Assembly (NCBI RefSeq): GCF_003344045.1
Contig: NZ_QFWX01000006.1
Location: forward strand, 62,001 to 126,000
DNA: 64,000 nt
Source: Marinobacter vulgaris
GTDB lineage: Bacteria; Pseudomonadota; Gammaproteobacteria; Pseudomonadales; Oleiphilaceae
Reading direction: 5' to 3'
The stretch's first letter is position 1. Each line of letters begins with the position of its first letter. Under the pieces are notes generated by a model. That model was given only the letters and a program-made list of their open reading frames with translations, was not told where the DNA came from and searched no databases. A program made the translations under genes and the position numbers. Shown here in pieces: positions 43,600 to 52,346 of this stretch.

Positions 43600-45699
43600 A
43601 TGTCTCTGCATCCGCTAATGGCGCAACTCCTGACACCCAACCGATACGCCGTGATCTTCGCCATCAAGGGTGTTGTTGCCATGGCATTGGCGTTGTTTGT
43701 GTCAATGGCGCTGCAGCTGGACCGGCCCTACTGGGCGATGGTTTCCGCGATTTTCCTGCAGATCCGCCCGGAAAGCGGGCTGGTAATCGAGAAAGCGCTT
43801 TGCCTGATCGTGGGTTCGGCGGCTGGCGGTGGCTTTGGTATTCTGGTGCTTGCGTTGCTGACACCGTATCCGCTTCTGGCGCTGGGCCTGTTAACACTGT
43901 GGATTGGCCTGAATTCAGCAGCCTCCTCGATGGTGCACAACCTCAATTATATCTATGCCTTCGCGATGGCAGGGATGACAGCCGGCCTGGTGGTTATCCT
44001 GGTGATGGCAGATGCCGGCACAACAAACAGCCAGGCGGTGTTTACCATCGCCCAGGCGCGCATCAGCGAGATTACGACCGGCGCCGTATGCGCCATGCTG
44101 GTCAGCCAGTTGTTGTGGCCGGTGACCGTAAAAGACGGCCTGCGCGTGAACGCCCGGAAGGTGATCAACAAAACCCTGGCATATCTTAAGCTGGAGCTCG
44201 AGCCAGGAAGCTCCCACAAACAGCGGCACCAGCATGCCGACGAGATTCTCGAAACCCTGGTGGCGCTTAATGACGATTCCAGCGCCGTTACCTACGAGGG
44301 CCCGGAAGGCTCTGGCCGGGGCAGGGCAGCCAATCTGTTGTGCAACAAAGTAATGTCGCTGCTGGCGGTTACTCAGATTCTCGGGCGCTTCCAACGCAAC
44401 CATGGTGACCTGGTGTCGCCCGCATTCAGCGAGGTGCTCAGCCAGTTGCGCCACTATTTCGGGGCGATCGCCGAAGCAGACAGCTATCAGGAAGGCTACC
44501 GGCTTGCCCATTTGCTGCGCCGTTCTCTGCTGGAGCAGCGAAGCGGGTTCAGGAACGAGTCCGCCATCGTTGTGCGCCTGACCAGGACGGCACTGGAGCT
44601 GGTGAGTGACCTGGTGGTGGTGTTGCGGGCCTACAATGCACTGGAAAGCCGTGACAAGACGTTGCTGAAGGCGCCCATGCTGCAAACCCACCGGGATCCT
44701 CTGGTCGGATTGATCAATGGCTTTCGCACGGCCGTGATATTCGCAATCGGGGCGATGATCTGGATCCAGACGGCAAGCTCGGCGGCGTTGATGATCATGA
44801 TCATGCCCGTGGTGTTTTCGGTGATGTTTGCCCGATTCTCGCTGGCGGAGCTGACGCCTATCCTGCGCCGGGTGCTGATTGGTGCAACGGTGGCGATTCC
44901 CGTGGCGTTGGTCTTCGGGCTGGGCCTGTTATCCCGTGCCAGTGGCAATGTCGAGCTGCTGATACTGGTTCTCGCCGGCCCCTATTTCTTCGGCCTGCTG
45001 GCTCTTGCCGATCGTGCCACGCTGCCCTACGGGCTGGGCTTCTGTATTCCGTTCACCATCATCACGCAGCCCAGCAACAGCATGACATTCAGTGGTGAAA
45101 GCGCGATCAATATTGCACTGGGCCTGTTTGTGGGAATCAGCATTCTCTATTGGGTATTCAAACTCATTACGCCGCCTGACAGCCGGTTTATGCAGCGCCG
45201 CCTGCTGAGGTCAACGGCCCGTGATCTGGCCGCAATTGACGATCACCAGAATCCGGAAAACTGGTTCAACGGTCGTATGGGGGAACGCCTGTTGCGGCTG
45301 GCCAATTATGACCAGAGTTCCGGGAGCAACGACCGCTACATGACAGACTTGGGGTTCACCGGGCTTAATCTGGGGCATGTGTCGATTCGTCTTCGCCGGC
45401 TGATTAAGGACCATCGCAGTCCCGCCGTTAATGTGCTTCTGGATGAGTGGCAGCAAACCCTGGCCGATACCTATCTCGCAAGCGCACGGGGTACCGTGAA
45501 TCCCGCATTCCGTAAGGTGAGCGCCAGACTGCTTGAGGCGATCCATGCCCAGGGGGACCCGGATCAGAAAACCATCACCATCGAAGGCATGTTTGAGCGG
45601 CTGGCACTGACGTTGGAGCGGACCGCCAGAACAGTGGCAGAGGCAACGGGCAAGCCGGCGCTGTCCTCCGCAGCGCCGGATGCGGCCGAGCCCGGTTAA
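43600..45699 (+). CDS. aaeB: FUSC-family efflux transporter (AaeB type)
   Basis: 699 residues with two clusters of membrane segments (about 15-165 and 365-520) separated and followed by soluble parts, as in the fusaric-acid-resistance/AaeB family. It has the DRPYWAMVSAIFLQIRPESG motif. With the preceding AaeX- and AaeA-like proteins it exports aromatic or carboxylic acids; the substrate here is unknown. Its stop overlaps the convergent MDR gene in a TTAA palindrome. Confidence 0.93.
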   Translation: MSLHPLMAQLLTPNRYAVIFAIKGVVAMALALFVSMALQLDRPYWAMVSAIFLQIRPESGLVIEKALCLIVGSAAGGGFGILVLALLTPYPLLALGLLTLWIGLNSAASSMVHNLNYIYAFAMAGMTAGLVVILVMADAGTTNSQAVFTIAQARISEITTGAVCAMLVSQLLWPVTVKDGLRVNARKVINKTLAYLKLELEPGSSHKQRHQHADEILETLVALNDDSSAVTYEGPEGSGRGRAANLLCNKVMSLLAVTQILGRFQRNHGDLVSPAFSEVLSQLRHYFGAIAEADSYQEGYRLAHLLRRSLLEQRSGFRNESAIVVRLTRTALELVSDLVVVLRAYNALESRDKTLLKAPMLQTHRDPLVGLINGFRTAVIFAIGAMIWIQTASSAALMIMIMPVVFSVMFARFSLAELTPILRRVLIGATVAIPVALVFGLGLLSRASGNVELLILVLAGPYFFGLLALADRATLPYGLGFCIPFTIITQPSNSMTFSGESAINIALGLFVGISILYWVFKLITPPDSRFMQRRLLRSTARDLAAIDDHQNPENWFNGRMGERLLRLANYDQSSGSNDRYMTDLGFTGLNLGHVSIRLRRLIKDHRSPAVNVLLDEWQQTLADTYLASARGTVNPAFRKVSARLLEAIHAQGDPDQKTITIEGMFERLALTLERTARTVAEATGKPALSSAAPDAAEPG

Positions 45700-46703
45700 A
45701 ACTCGAGGCAGATCTTACCAAAGTGCCTGCCGGATTCTTCGTAGCGGAACGCATCGGCAATTTCCTCCAGTGTAAAGGAGCGGTCGATGACCGGCTGCAA
45801 ATCGTTGGCCTCAATGGCGCTTATCATTTCCTGCTGGTGAGCGCGGCTGCCGACGATCAGGCCCTGCAGGCGGGCCTGTTTCGCCATGAGCTTGGCGGTC
45901 GGTACGTCCCCGGCCTGGCCGGTAAGTATGCCAATCAAAGCAATATGGCCGCCGATGCGCACGGCATCTATGGATTCTGGCAGGGTTCCCGGGCCGCCCA
46001 CCTCTATTACATGGTCAACGCCCTGGCCACCGGTCAGTTCGAGCACGCGCTGACCCCAGGCCGGTGTGGTTTTGTAGTTGATGGTGTGGTCGGCCCCCAT
46101 GGCAGTCAGGCGCTCGAGCTTTTCGTCGGAAGATGAGGTGGATATCACCCGTGCGCCCATCATTTTGGCGAACTGCAAGGCAAAGATGGAAACGCCACCG
46201 GTGCCAAGGGTCAGTACCGTATCGCCAGCTTTCAAGCCGCCGTTGACAACCAGCGCACGCCATGCGGTCAGGCCCGCCGTCGTCAGGGTTGAGGCCTCCG
46301 CGTGGCTGAAGCCCCTGGGGGCATGGGTAAAGCCCTGTACCGGCGCAATCACCTGCTCGCGGGCGTAACCGTCGATACCGTCGCCCGGGGTGGTGGTGAA
46401 GTTGTCGATGGGCGCCGGGCCATTTTCCCATTTCGGGAAAAAGGTGGACACAACATGATCGCCTGTCTTGAATTCGCTGACCCCCGCGCCGACCGCCTCA
46501 ACCACGCCTGCGCCGTCTGCCATGGGAATACGGCCGTCTTCGGTGGGTATGGCGCCAGCCACCACGGCATAGTCGTGAAAGTTGAGGGAATTGGCGTGGA
46601 TTCGTACCAGCACTTCGCCCGGGCCGGGTTTTCCGGGCTCGGGCGCGTTGGTGATCTGAAGTTGATCCAGTCCGCCGGGTTTGCAGAGCGTAGCGAGTTT
46701 CAT
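45696..46703 (-). CDS. Zinc-independent MDR oxidoreductase, quinone-reductase-like
   Basis: 335 residues with the MDR fold: GPGEVLVRIHANSLNFHDY, GADHTINY and the nucleotide loop LGTGGVSIFALQFAKMMGA. The Cys ligands for structural and catalytic zinc are absent, so it belongs to the NADPH:quinone-reductase-like group. GGAGGCC lies before the ATG. Divergent from the EamA gene, with 90 bases between starts. Confidence 0.92.
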   Translation of the reverse strand: MKLATLCKPGGLDQLQITNAPEPGKPGPGEVLVRIHANSLNFHDYAVVAGAIPTEDGRIPMADGAGVVEAVGAGVSEFKTGDHVVSTFFPKWENGPAPIDNFTTTPGDGIDGYAREQVIAPVQGFTHAPRGFSHAEASTLTTAGLTAWRALVVNGGLKAGDTVLTLGTGGVSIFALQFAKMMGARVISTSSSDEKLERLTAMGADHTINYKTTPAWGQRVLELTGGQGVDHVIEVGGPGTLPESIDAVRIGGHIALIGILTGQAGDVPTAKLMAKQARLQGLIVGSRAHQQEMISAIEANDLQPVIDRSFTLEEIADAFRYEESGRHFGKICLEF

Positions 46704-46793
46704 GGCGTGGCCTCCGTTAATTTGTTTGACGTGTGGGGTAGCATAGTCTCTTTGAGCTACATTGGATCATGTTTGACTGAAAGGGAGAATAGT

Positions 46794-47768
46794 GTGGCCG
46801 AGAGAGGTGCAGGGCAAACCGATTATGGCGCAATGAGAAGCGCGATGCTTGTCGCGCTCACGGCAGTCTGCTGGGGGCTCGCCGGTGGTATCGGCGGCAT
46901 CCTTCTGGATGAGGGGTGGGGTTCATTCGTGGTGTCGTTCTACCGGGGCATTATCGGCCTGTTGTTCGTGCTTGCCTGGCTGCTCTTGCGTCCGGGTCAC
47001 AGTGGGCTCGCCAACCCGCGGCTGTGGCTATGGTCGGTCGTTGCCGGCCTGGGGGTGGCGGGCAACTTCTCGTTCTATTTCCTGAGTATCTCGGAGGGCA
47101 GTGTCGCGGTTGCGGCGACTCTGATGTACTGCGCCCCTGTGTTTGTCTTTCTGGTTTCTTTCATCCTCAAGATTGAGCAGCTGACCGCATTCAAGCTTGC
47201 TGCCATCGTGGTTGTTATCATCGGTATTGCCCTGCTCACCGGAATCTATGATGTCGGAGGCAGCAGAATAACGCCGACCGGCATTGGCGCCGGCCTGCTT
47301 GCGGGACTTTCCTATGCAATGTTCATATTCGGTTTCAAGTACGCAGGAAGGTATGGAAGCCCACAGGCTATTCTGACCATTGCGTTCGCTGTTCTTGCCC
47401 TGGTACTGATCTGGCCGGCCGGCTCCGACCAGGTGGTGGCTGTACTGAGTACGCCCGACTGGCCGATGTTCCTGACCCTGGGCGTACTGGGCGCCGGGTT
47501 TTCTTTCATTTTCTATATCGTCGGGCTGAGTAATACGGCACCAACCGTGGCGTCGATCGTGGCCATGGTCGAGCCGGTCACGGCTTCACTGTTCGGCGTA
47601 ATGCTGCTGAACGAGAGTCTGGCGGGCATCCAGTTTTTCGGTATGGGACTGATCCTGGTCACTGTCACCGCTTTGAGTGCCCACTCAAACTCAGGGTCCC
47701 GCTATGTGCCGCACTCACGTGGGGCGCACATTCTCCAGAAGCTGAGAAATCGTATGCGCCGCCATTGA
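46794..47768 (+). CDS. EamA/DMT-superfamily transporter
   Basis: 324 residues from GTG 46794, preceded by AAAGGGAG, with ten predicted membrane segments in two EamA repeats (VCWGLAGGIGGILLDEGWG in the first, YAMFIFGFKYAG and LGAGFSFIFYIVGL in the second). Likely export of amino acids or other metabolites. A much longer open frame runs upstream to 46302, but that part is the antisense of the MDR gene. It ends immediately before the convergent isochorismatase gene. Confidence 0.9.
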   Translation: MAERGAGQTDYGAMRSAMLVALTAVCWGLAGGIGGILLDEGWGSFVVSFYRGIIGLLFVLAWLLLRPGHSGLANPRLWLWSVVAGLGVAGNFSFYFLSISEGSVAVAATLMYCAPVFVFLVSFILKIEQLTAFKLAAIVVVIIGIALLTGIYDVGGSRITPTGIGAGLLAGLSYAMFIFGFKYAGRYGSPQAILTIAFAVLALVLIWPAGSDQVVAVLSTPDWPMFLTLGVLGAGFSFIFYIVGLSNTAPTVASIVAMVEPVTASLFGVMLLNESLAGIQFFGMGLILVTVTALSAHSNSGSRYVPHSRGAHILQKLRNRMRRH

Positions 47769-48371
47769 TCAGGCGGGCAAGTCTGCCACGCTGTCGACGA
47801 CAGCAGCGTAAAGGTCCCGTGTCGAAGCCAGTGCGCCGTCGTGAACTGCCTGCGCGGAAAGCACTTTGCCATTGGCTGCCTGCAGCGGACGGGTTGCCGT
47901 TGCGCTGGCGACCACCGTGGGTGCGTAGCCAAGATTGAACCCGCCGTGGGCCGTGGAGTTCACGCACATATGGGTCATGAAGCCGGCAAGAATGATGTTT
48001 TTCACACCTTTGGCTTTGAGCTGCTCGTCCAGGTCGGTCTGCACGAATGAATTGGGGAAGTTCTTGGTAATGACTGGCTCGCCCTCTTTCGGGGCGACGA
48101 TATCGGCGATGGCGCCAATGCGGTCGTTGACATCATAAGGTGAGCCCGGGCCGGAATCGTGGCGGATATGGAACACTGGGACTCCCTCTGCGCGTGCTTT
48201 CTCCAGCAGTTTACGGGCTTCCTCAAGGGCTTCTTCCACCCCTTCAAGCTTCATGATGCCTTCACGGTAGGTGTTCTGGCAGTCGATCATGATCAGGGCA
48301 GATTCGGACAGCTTTGACGGCTCCTGACCGAGGCCGTTCAGGTCCCTGAGTGTGGTGGAGGCTGTTGTCAT
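47769..48371 (-). CDS. Isochorismatase-family cysteine hydrolase
   Basis: 200 residues. The catalytic triad is seen as Asp in IMIDCQNTYR, Lys in ITKNFPNSF and Cys in AGFMTHMCVNSTAHGG, all intact. Family members hydrolyse amides or vinyl ethers (nicotinamide, N-carbamoylsarcosine, isochorismate). The substrate cannot be set. A long hairpin follows upstream of its start, between it and the lipoprotein gene. Confidence 0.92.
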   Translation of the reverse strand: MTTASTTLRDLNGLGQEPSKLSESALIMIDCQNTYREGIMKLEGVEEALEEARKLLEKARAEGVPVFHIRHDSGPGSPYDVNDRIGAIADIVAPKEGEPVITKNFPNSFVQTDLDEQLKAKGVKNIILAGFMTHMCVNSTAHGGFNLGYAPTVVASATATRPLQAANGKVLSAQAVHDGALASTRDLYAAVVDSVADLPA

Positions 48372-48396
48372 GGTTATTCTCCTGCAGTTGGTTGTT

Positions 48397-48427
48397 GGGG
48401 GATCAGTGCATCATGCGCTGATCCCCC
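48397..48427. repeat. Long perfect inverted repeat between two minus-strand genes
   Basis: GGGGGATCAG and CTGATCCCCC form a perfect ten-pair stem with an 11-base spacer. No T-run follows on either strand, so it is not a classic rho-independent terminator. It lies after the lipoprotein gene on the transcribed strand and just before the isochorismatase start, where it may act as an mRNA-stabilising end or a protein-binding site. Confidence 0.6.
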
Positions 48428-48484
48428 GGTACATACGACCATACACCCGTTTCGATGAGTCTTTAGTCGCAACAGGAGCTTTAT

Positions 48485-49951
48485 TCAGATCTGCTTATGG
48501 ACAACCTCTGACAGCCGGCTGCGATTGCCATCGGTGTCCAGGGTACGGATAGCGAAATACCAGGTCCCCTCGGTAAGTTCCTCCACCAGCAGTTTATCGA
48601 CAGAGGCATCTTCGATGTCGATGCTCTGATCGAGAGTCTCCGCGCTGGTGCCGTAGACCACCTCAAAGCCGGCGATTTCACCCATGGCCAGGCTGACACC
48701 GTTTTCGCGGGTCAGCGGCGCGGTCCAGCTCAGCAGGGCGGTGTTGGCGGCAATGGTGACTTCCTCGGTCGTTTCGGTCGTTGACGTATCGCTGGTGTCG
48801 GTCCCGGTGCCTGTATCTGTATCGGCGATGGTGTCACCGCTGGTGTTGCCTCCGGTACCGGCGGTTTCCTCGACGCTGCCGGTAGTGTCCTCAGTGGTGT
48901 CGGTTACGGTATCAGTGGTGGTGTCGCTGCTGGTGTCCTCCGTTGTATCGTTGGCAGTTTCCCCGGTTTCGGCAACCGTGGTATCACTGTCTTCGTAAAC
49001 ATCCGCAATGGTTTTGAGGTGATGAACGCTCCGGGTCTTAATTAACCCCAGCCGCTGGCTGACAATGCTCGAATCCACCGTGACCTGAAGCTCAGCGGCC
49101 TGCACCGCTGCGACTTCAATCAGATCCGCCAGCGCCACGTTTGTGTCATCTCCCATCATGCTGATCTGGCCGGTTTCAGTGACCTGGGTGGCGACGTTGT
49201 TCAACACCTGGGAAATTGAGTCCCACCGGGCGCTGTCATTTACCAGTGCCAGAAACGCGGCGTTGGCAACGGCCAGCTGCAAGGCATCGGCGGACACGCT
49301 GTCGGCGTCTTCAAGCCGAGTCAGGTCCGGGGGGGGTAGCCGCAGGGAACCGGCAGCCAGGCCGAACCATCCTTCTACCGTGCCGTAAGACGCTGATAGG
49401 GCCTCCGGAGAAAAGCCGTCGGCACTGCGTTCCGCCAGGGCCACGGCCAGATGGGTCAGCGGGGTCAGGTTGATGGTTTCGGTGACCAGGTCGCCGGCTC
49501 CGCGCAGGCTGAAGTCGCTGTCCAGTGCCATGGGCTGGCCAAAGGCAACAGGGTTGGCGCCGTTCTGATCGCATTGGGGCACAACGTCGCAGAGCATGCG
49601 GGTATTGTCGTTGGCCTGGAGTTCTACCAGGGCCCAGCTATCCGCCTTTCCGCGCAGATGCCACTCATAACTGCCGTCATCAGCTGTTAATACGGGCTTT
49701 GCGGCCTGTCGATGAGGGGCATAATAGCCGTCTTTGTCAGAAATCAGCCGGTTGGCGGTCACCAGACCCTGCTGGATGACGCCTTTCATGGCCGCACCTG
49801 CGATCGCAACCGTCGGCTCGTTTGTGCTCTGGGATTGCGCTGCCGTGCTGCTGTCTTCAGAGCCCATGTCCAGACCGCAGCCCGAGAGCAGAGCCACCGT
49901 AGATAAGGTCAGCAGTCCATGCTTCGATAAAAATTTGCCGCAATATGACAT
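48485..49951 (-). CDS. Lipoprotein with acidic Thr-rich linker and fibronectin-III-like end
   Basis: 488 residues from ATG 49951. The lipobox LLSGC lies near residue 25, so the protein is lipid-anchored. A globular part (about 50-315) is not recognised. Residues of about 325-395 are a low-complexity linker almost only of Thr, Asp, Glu, Ser and Gly. The last 90 residues resemble a fibronectin type III domain (TALLSWTAPLTRENG, GFEVVYGTS, GTWYFAIRTLDTDGNRS). It is probably a surface or periplasmic scaffold or adhesion protein. A GTG at 49960 is an alternative start. Confidence 0.82.
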   Translation of the reverse strand: MSYCGKFLSKHGLLTLSTVALLSGCGLDMGSEDSSTAAQSQSTNEPTVAIAGAAMKGVIQQGLVTANRLISDKDGYYAPHRQAAKPVLTADDGSYEWHLRGKADSWALVELQANDNTRMLCDVVPQCDQNGANPVAFGQPMALDSDFSLRGAGDLVTETINLTPLTHLAVALAERSADGFSPEALSASYGTVEGWFGLAAGSLRLPPPDLTRLEDADSVSADALQLAVANAAFLALVNDSARWDSISQVLNNVATQVTETGQISMMGDDTNVALADLIEVAAVQAAELQVTVDSSIVSQRLGLIKTRSVHHLKTIADVYEDSDTTVAETGETANDTTEDTSSDTTTDTVTDTTEDTTGSVEETAGTGGNTSGDTIADTDTGTGTDTSDTSTTETTEEVTIAANTALLSWTAPLTRENGVSLAMGEIAGFEVVYGTSAETLDQSIDIEDASVDKLLVEELTEGTWYFAIRTLDTDGNRSRLSEVVHKQI

Positions 49952-50242
49952 GTTTCGCACCCGTTAATTGACGAATTCGGTCGAATCATACAGCGGCATT
50001 TTTTGGTTATATGCGGACTGGTTCCGGGTTTGTCGGGCTGGACTCGTCAGAAATTTGGCGCTTACGGAGGGATACACGTTGTGATCGAAGGTTACACATT
50101 CAGGAGGTCGGTTATAGCCATTAAGTTTCTGTTATTTATAGTTTTTATCGATCAGGCTGGGTGACTGGTATGATGCCCGGAGTTTGCAGTGATAGTGAGC
50201 GTTTACAATTTTAAACGACTGTAAAGATTGTTGACTGCGAGT
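49952..50242. other. Intergenic region without a recognisable gene
   Basis: About 290 bases, AT-richer than its surroundings, between the lipoprotein start and the GNAT remnant. It contains a six-pair inverted repeat (CGTTTA and TAAACG, 50200-50217). The promoter of the lipoprotein gene must be here; I cannot place it. Confidence 0.45.
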
Positions 50243-50434
50243 TTACGGGGCTAGTGCCCAGGGGTCTTTCGGGCCGAACAGGTGTTTGAGCTTGCTCCGG
50301 CTCTCGATTGCAGCCGCAAAGTCCATTTCCGACCATTGCGGACTTGCCGGCACTAGAAGCACATGTCTTCCCTGCCAACTCTTGAGTACGGAGAGCGAAT
50401 CGAGGGGTAGAGGTAGGAAATCCTCTCTGGGCAT
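50243..50434 (-). pseudogene. Truncated GNAT acetyltransferase remnant
   Basis: 63 codons starting MPREDFLPLPLDSLSV. The DFAAAIESRSKLKHLFGPKDPW stretch (residues about 37-58) resembles the N-terminal region of a GNAT-family acetyltransferase group in which a similar FGPxxPW motif is followed by the catalytic domain. Here a stop comes right after DPWALAP and the acetyl-CoA-binding part is missing. It is the last piece of the ABC operon, 28 bases after the ATPase stop. Either a decayed gene or a short leftover product. Confidence 0.5.
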
Positions 50435-50461
50435 CAGAGAATCCCCGGGGCGTCGCCTCCA

Positions 50462-51253
50462 TCAGGCAGCATCGCGCCCTTCGTCACGCATCAGGCGACG
50501 GATGTGGAGGTCAAGGCGTCGATAATCGTCGGATTGCAGGAATGCCTCCCGGTCGTTTTCCGGCAGCCCGGCTTTGAAATCCGGGTACAGGGTTTCCTTC
50601 AGCCGCCCCGGGTGCCGCGACAGGAAGAACACGACGTCACCCAGGTAGAGTGCTTCCTCGATGTCATGGGACACGGCCATGACGGTGGTGCGCTCTTTGC
50701 GAACCACGCTCAACAGAAGGTCCTGCATTTGCCAGCGGGTTTCCGGATCCAGGGCACCGAAGGGCTCATCCATCAGCAGCAAGTCCGGATAATTAGCGAG
50801 GGTTCGCGCGATGGCCACCCGCTGTCGCATGCCCCCGGACAGCTGGTGAGGATAGGCATCTGCGAATTTGTCCAAACCAACTGCACGGATGAAGTGGTCA
50901 ACAGTGCCCTCGTTAAGCGCACTGCTGTCGCCATTGATTTTCAGGCCATAGGCAACGTTATCGCGCACGGTCAGCCACGGGAACGAGGTGTAGTCCTGAA
51001 ACACCATGCCCCGGTCACGAGCGGGCCTGTAGACTGCCCGGTCATTGAGAGTGATGCCGCCTCCCGATGGTGTCTCCAGGCCCGCTATCATGCGAAGCAG
51101 CGTGGATTTGCCACAGCCAGAGGGGCCGAGCAGAACTCCCACCTTGCCCGCAGGCAACGACAGCGAAATGTCGTCCAGTGCAAGGATGGTCCGACCACCA
51201 GACTGAAAACTTTTGCTGATGCCGGACACTGAAAGACCCCTGGCTGAAAGCAT
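50462..51253 (-). CDS. ABC transporter ATPase, nitrate/taurine/NMT1 type
   Basis: 263 residues with Walker A GPSGCGKST, Q-loop VFQDYTSFPW, signature LSGGMRQRVAIAR and Walker B LLLMDEPFGALD. It belongs to the SsuB/TauB group. AAAGGAG precedes the ATG. Third component of the importer encoded by the two upstream genes. Confidence 0.95.
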   Translation of the reverse strand: MLSARGLSVSGISKSFQSGGRTILALDDISLSLPAGKVGVLLGPSGCGKSTLLRMIAGLETPSGGGITLNDRAVYRPARDRGMVFQDYTSFPWLTVRDNVAYGLKINGDSSALNEGTVDHFIRAVGLDKFADAYPHQLSGGMRQRVAIARTLANYPDLLLMDEPFGALDPETRWQMQDLLLSVVRKERTTVMAVSHDIEEALYLGDVVFFLSRHPGRLKETLYPDFKAGLPENDREAFLQSDDYRRLDLHIRRLMRDEGRDAA

Positions 51254-51267
51254 GGCAATCGCTCCTT

Positions 51268-52302
51268 TTATTGAGTGGACTCAAGAATGGCTTTCAGCGG
51301 TGTCATATCGACCCCTGCTTCCAGCGGATGACGCTCGTCAATGAGTCCGAACTTAAGCCACCAGTCGGTGACTGTTTCCCAGTTGTTGGTAACCTGGCCA
51401 TTGGGCAGGCCAAGCGGCAGCTCGCCGGGTACCAGTCCCATATACTTCGCGGCCTGGGTCTTGTCGAAGATCCAGATGCCGCCCTTATGGATTTCGCCGG
51501 TTGACCCGATGACTTTCTCGACGTCGGACACCGGAAATCTCAGCGCCTTGGCAATGATTTCATTGGCTTCGGCAGGGTTGGCTTTCCAGTAGTCCACTGC
51601 ATCGAAGTAAGCCTGCATGACCCTGGTAGCGGTCTCCGGTTTCTCTTCAAGGAAAGAATCGCTCATGTACATGGCATCTCCCAGCAGGGCTGTTTCAATC
51701 CAGCCCGGTTCCTCTGAGGATGCAACGACGGTTGAACCGGGCAGGGCAGCCAGCGCCTGGGAGCCAAACGGTTCCCAGAATTCAGCGGCGCTGACGTCAC
51801 CACCCACCAGCGCGCCTACAGCGTCGTCCATAATCAGGTTGGTGAATTCGACTTCATCAATACCCACGCCATTTTCTTCCAGCCATATGCCCATAAAAAT
51901 CTGGGTCAGGCCGCCTTCAAGTACGGCAACCGATTCGCCTTTCAGATCCTCCGCGCTTTCGAAGCCTGGCGCGAGCACGATCTTGTCGGTGCCGTAGGAA
52001 GGATTGGTGTAGGTCACCATTTTTACGGGCACGCCCTTGTCGGCAGCAATCGGCGCATATTCGGCGGTGCTGGAGGTGACATCCAGAACACCTGCCGACA
52101 TCAGGGCAAAACTCTCGTAGGGATCCTCGATAATGGTGATTTCAAGATCGAGATCCGGTGCCAGATTCTTCTCCTGGGCAACAAACCAGAAGCCATACCC
52201 CGGCCAGGAGAACAGCGACAGTCTCACGGTTTCAGCCGACAGGGCATTGCCCGAGAACAGTGTGAGTGCGATCAGAGAGACACTGCATTTAAGCCATTTC
52301 AT
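51268..52302 (-). CDS. ABC transporter substrate-binding protein, NMT1/SsuA type
   Basis: 344 residues. The signal peptide ends near NALSAE; the fold has VRLSLFSWPGYGFWFVAQEKNL, IIEDPYESFALMSAGVLDVTS and GTDKIVLAPG as in SsuA/TauA/NMT1-like binding proteins. The ligand is likely a small nitrogen- or sulfur-containing compound (sulfonate, pyrimidine, betaine). AGAGGTAA is before the ATG. Confidence 0.92.
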   Translation of the reverse strand: MKWLKCSVSLIALTLFSGNALSAETVRLSLFSWPGYGFWFVAQEKNLAPDLDLEITIIEDPYESFALMSAGVLDVTSSTAEYAPIAADKGVPVKMVTYTNPSYGTDKIVLAPGFESAEDLKGESVAVLEGGLTQIFMGIWLEENGVGIDEVEFTNLIMDDAVGALVGGDVSAAEFWEPFGSQALAALPGSTVVASSEEPGWIETALLGDAMYMSDSFLEEKPETATRVMQAYFDAVDYWKANPAEANEIIAKALRFPVSDVEKVIGSTGEIHKGGIWIFDKTQAAKYMGLVPGELPLGLPNGQVTNNWETVTDWWLKFGLIDERHPLEAGVDMTPLKAILESTQ

Positions 52303-52346
52303 GTTCTATTACCTCTTGGTTTCAGGAAGAAAGTCGAGTGGTGTCA

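Noticed and set aside
43915..44691. Open frame opposite the aaeB-type gene (258 codons)
   Set aside because: Antisense shadow; rich in His and Gln without any domain.
46302..46793. Upstream extension of the EamA transporter reading frame
   Set aside because: It is antisense to the MDR gene, and a GTG with a good ribosome site lies at 46794.
50089..50108. TGTGATCGAAGGTTACA as a CRP site
   Set aside because: The spacing between half-sites is seven instead of six bases and the right half is imperfect.
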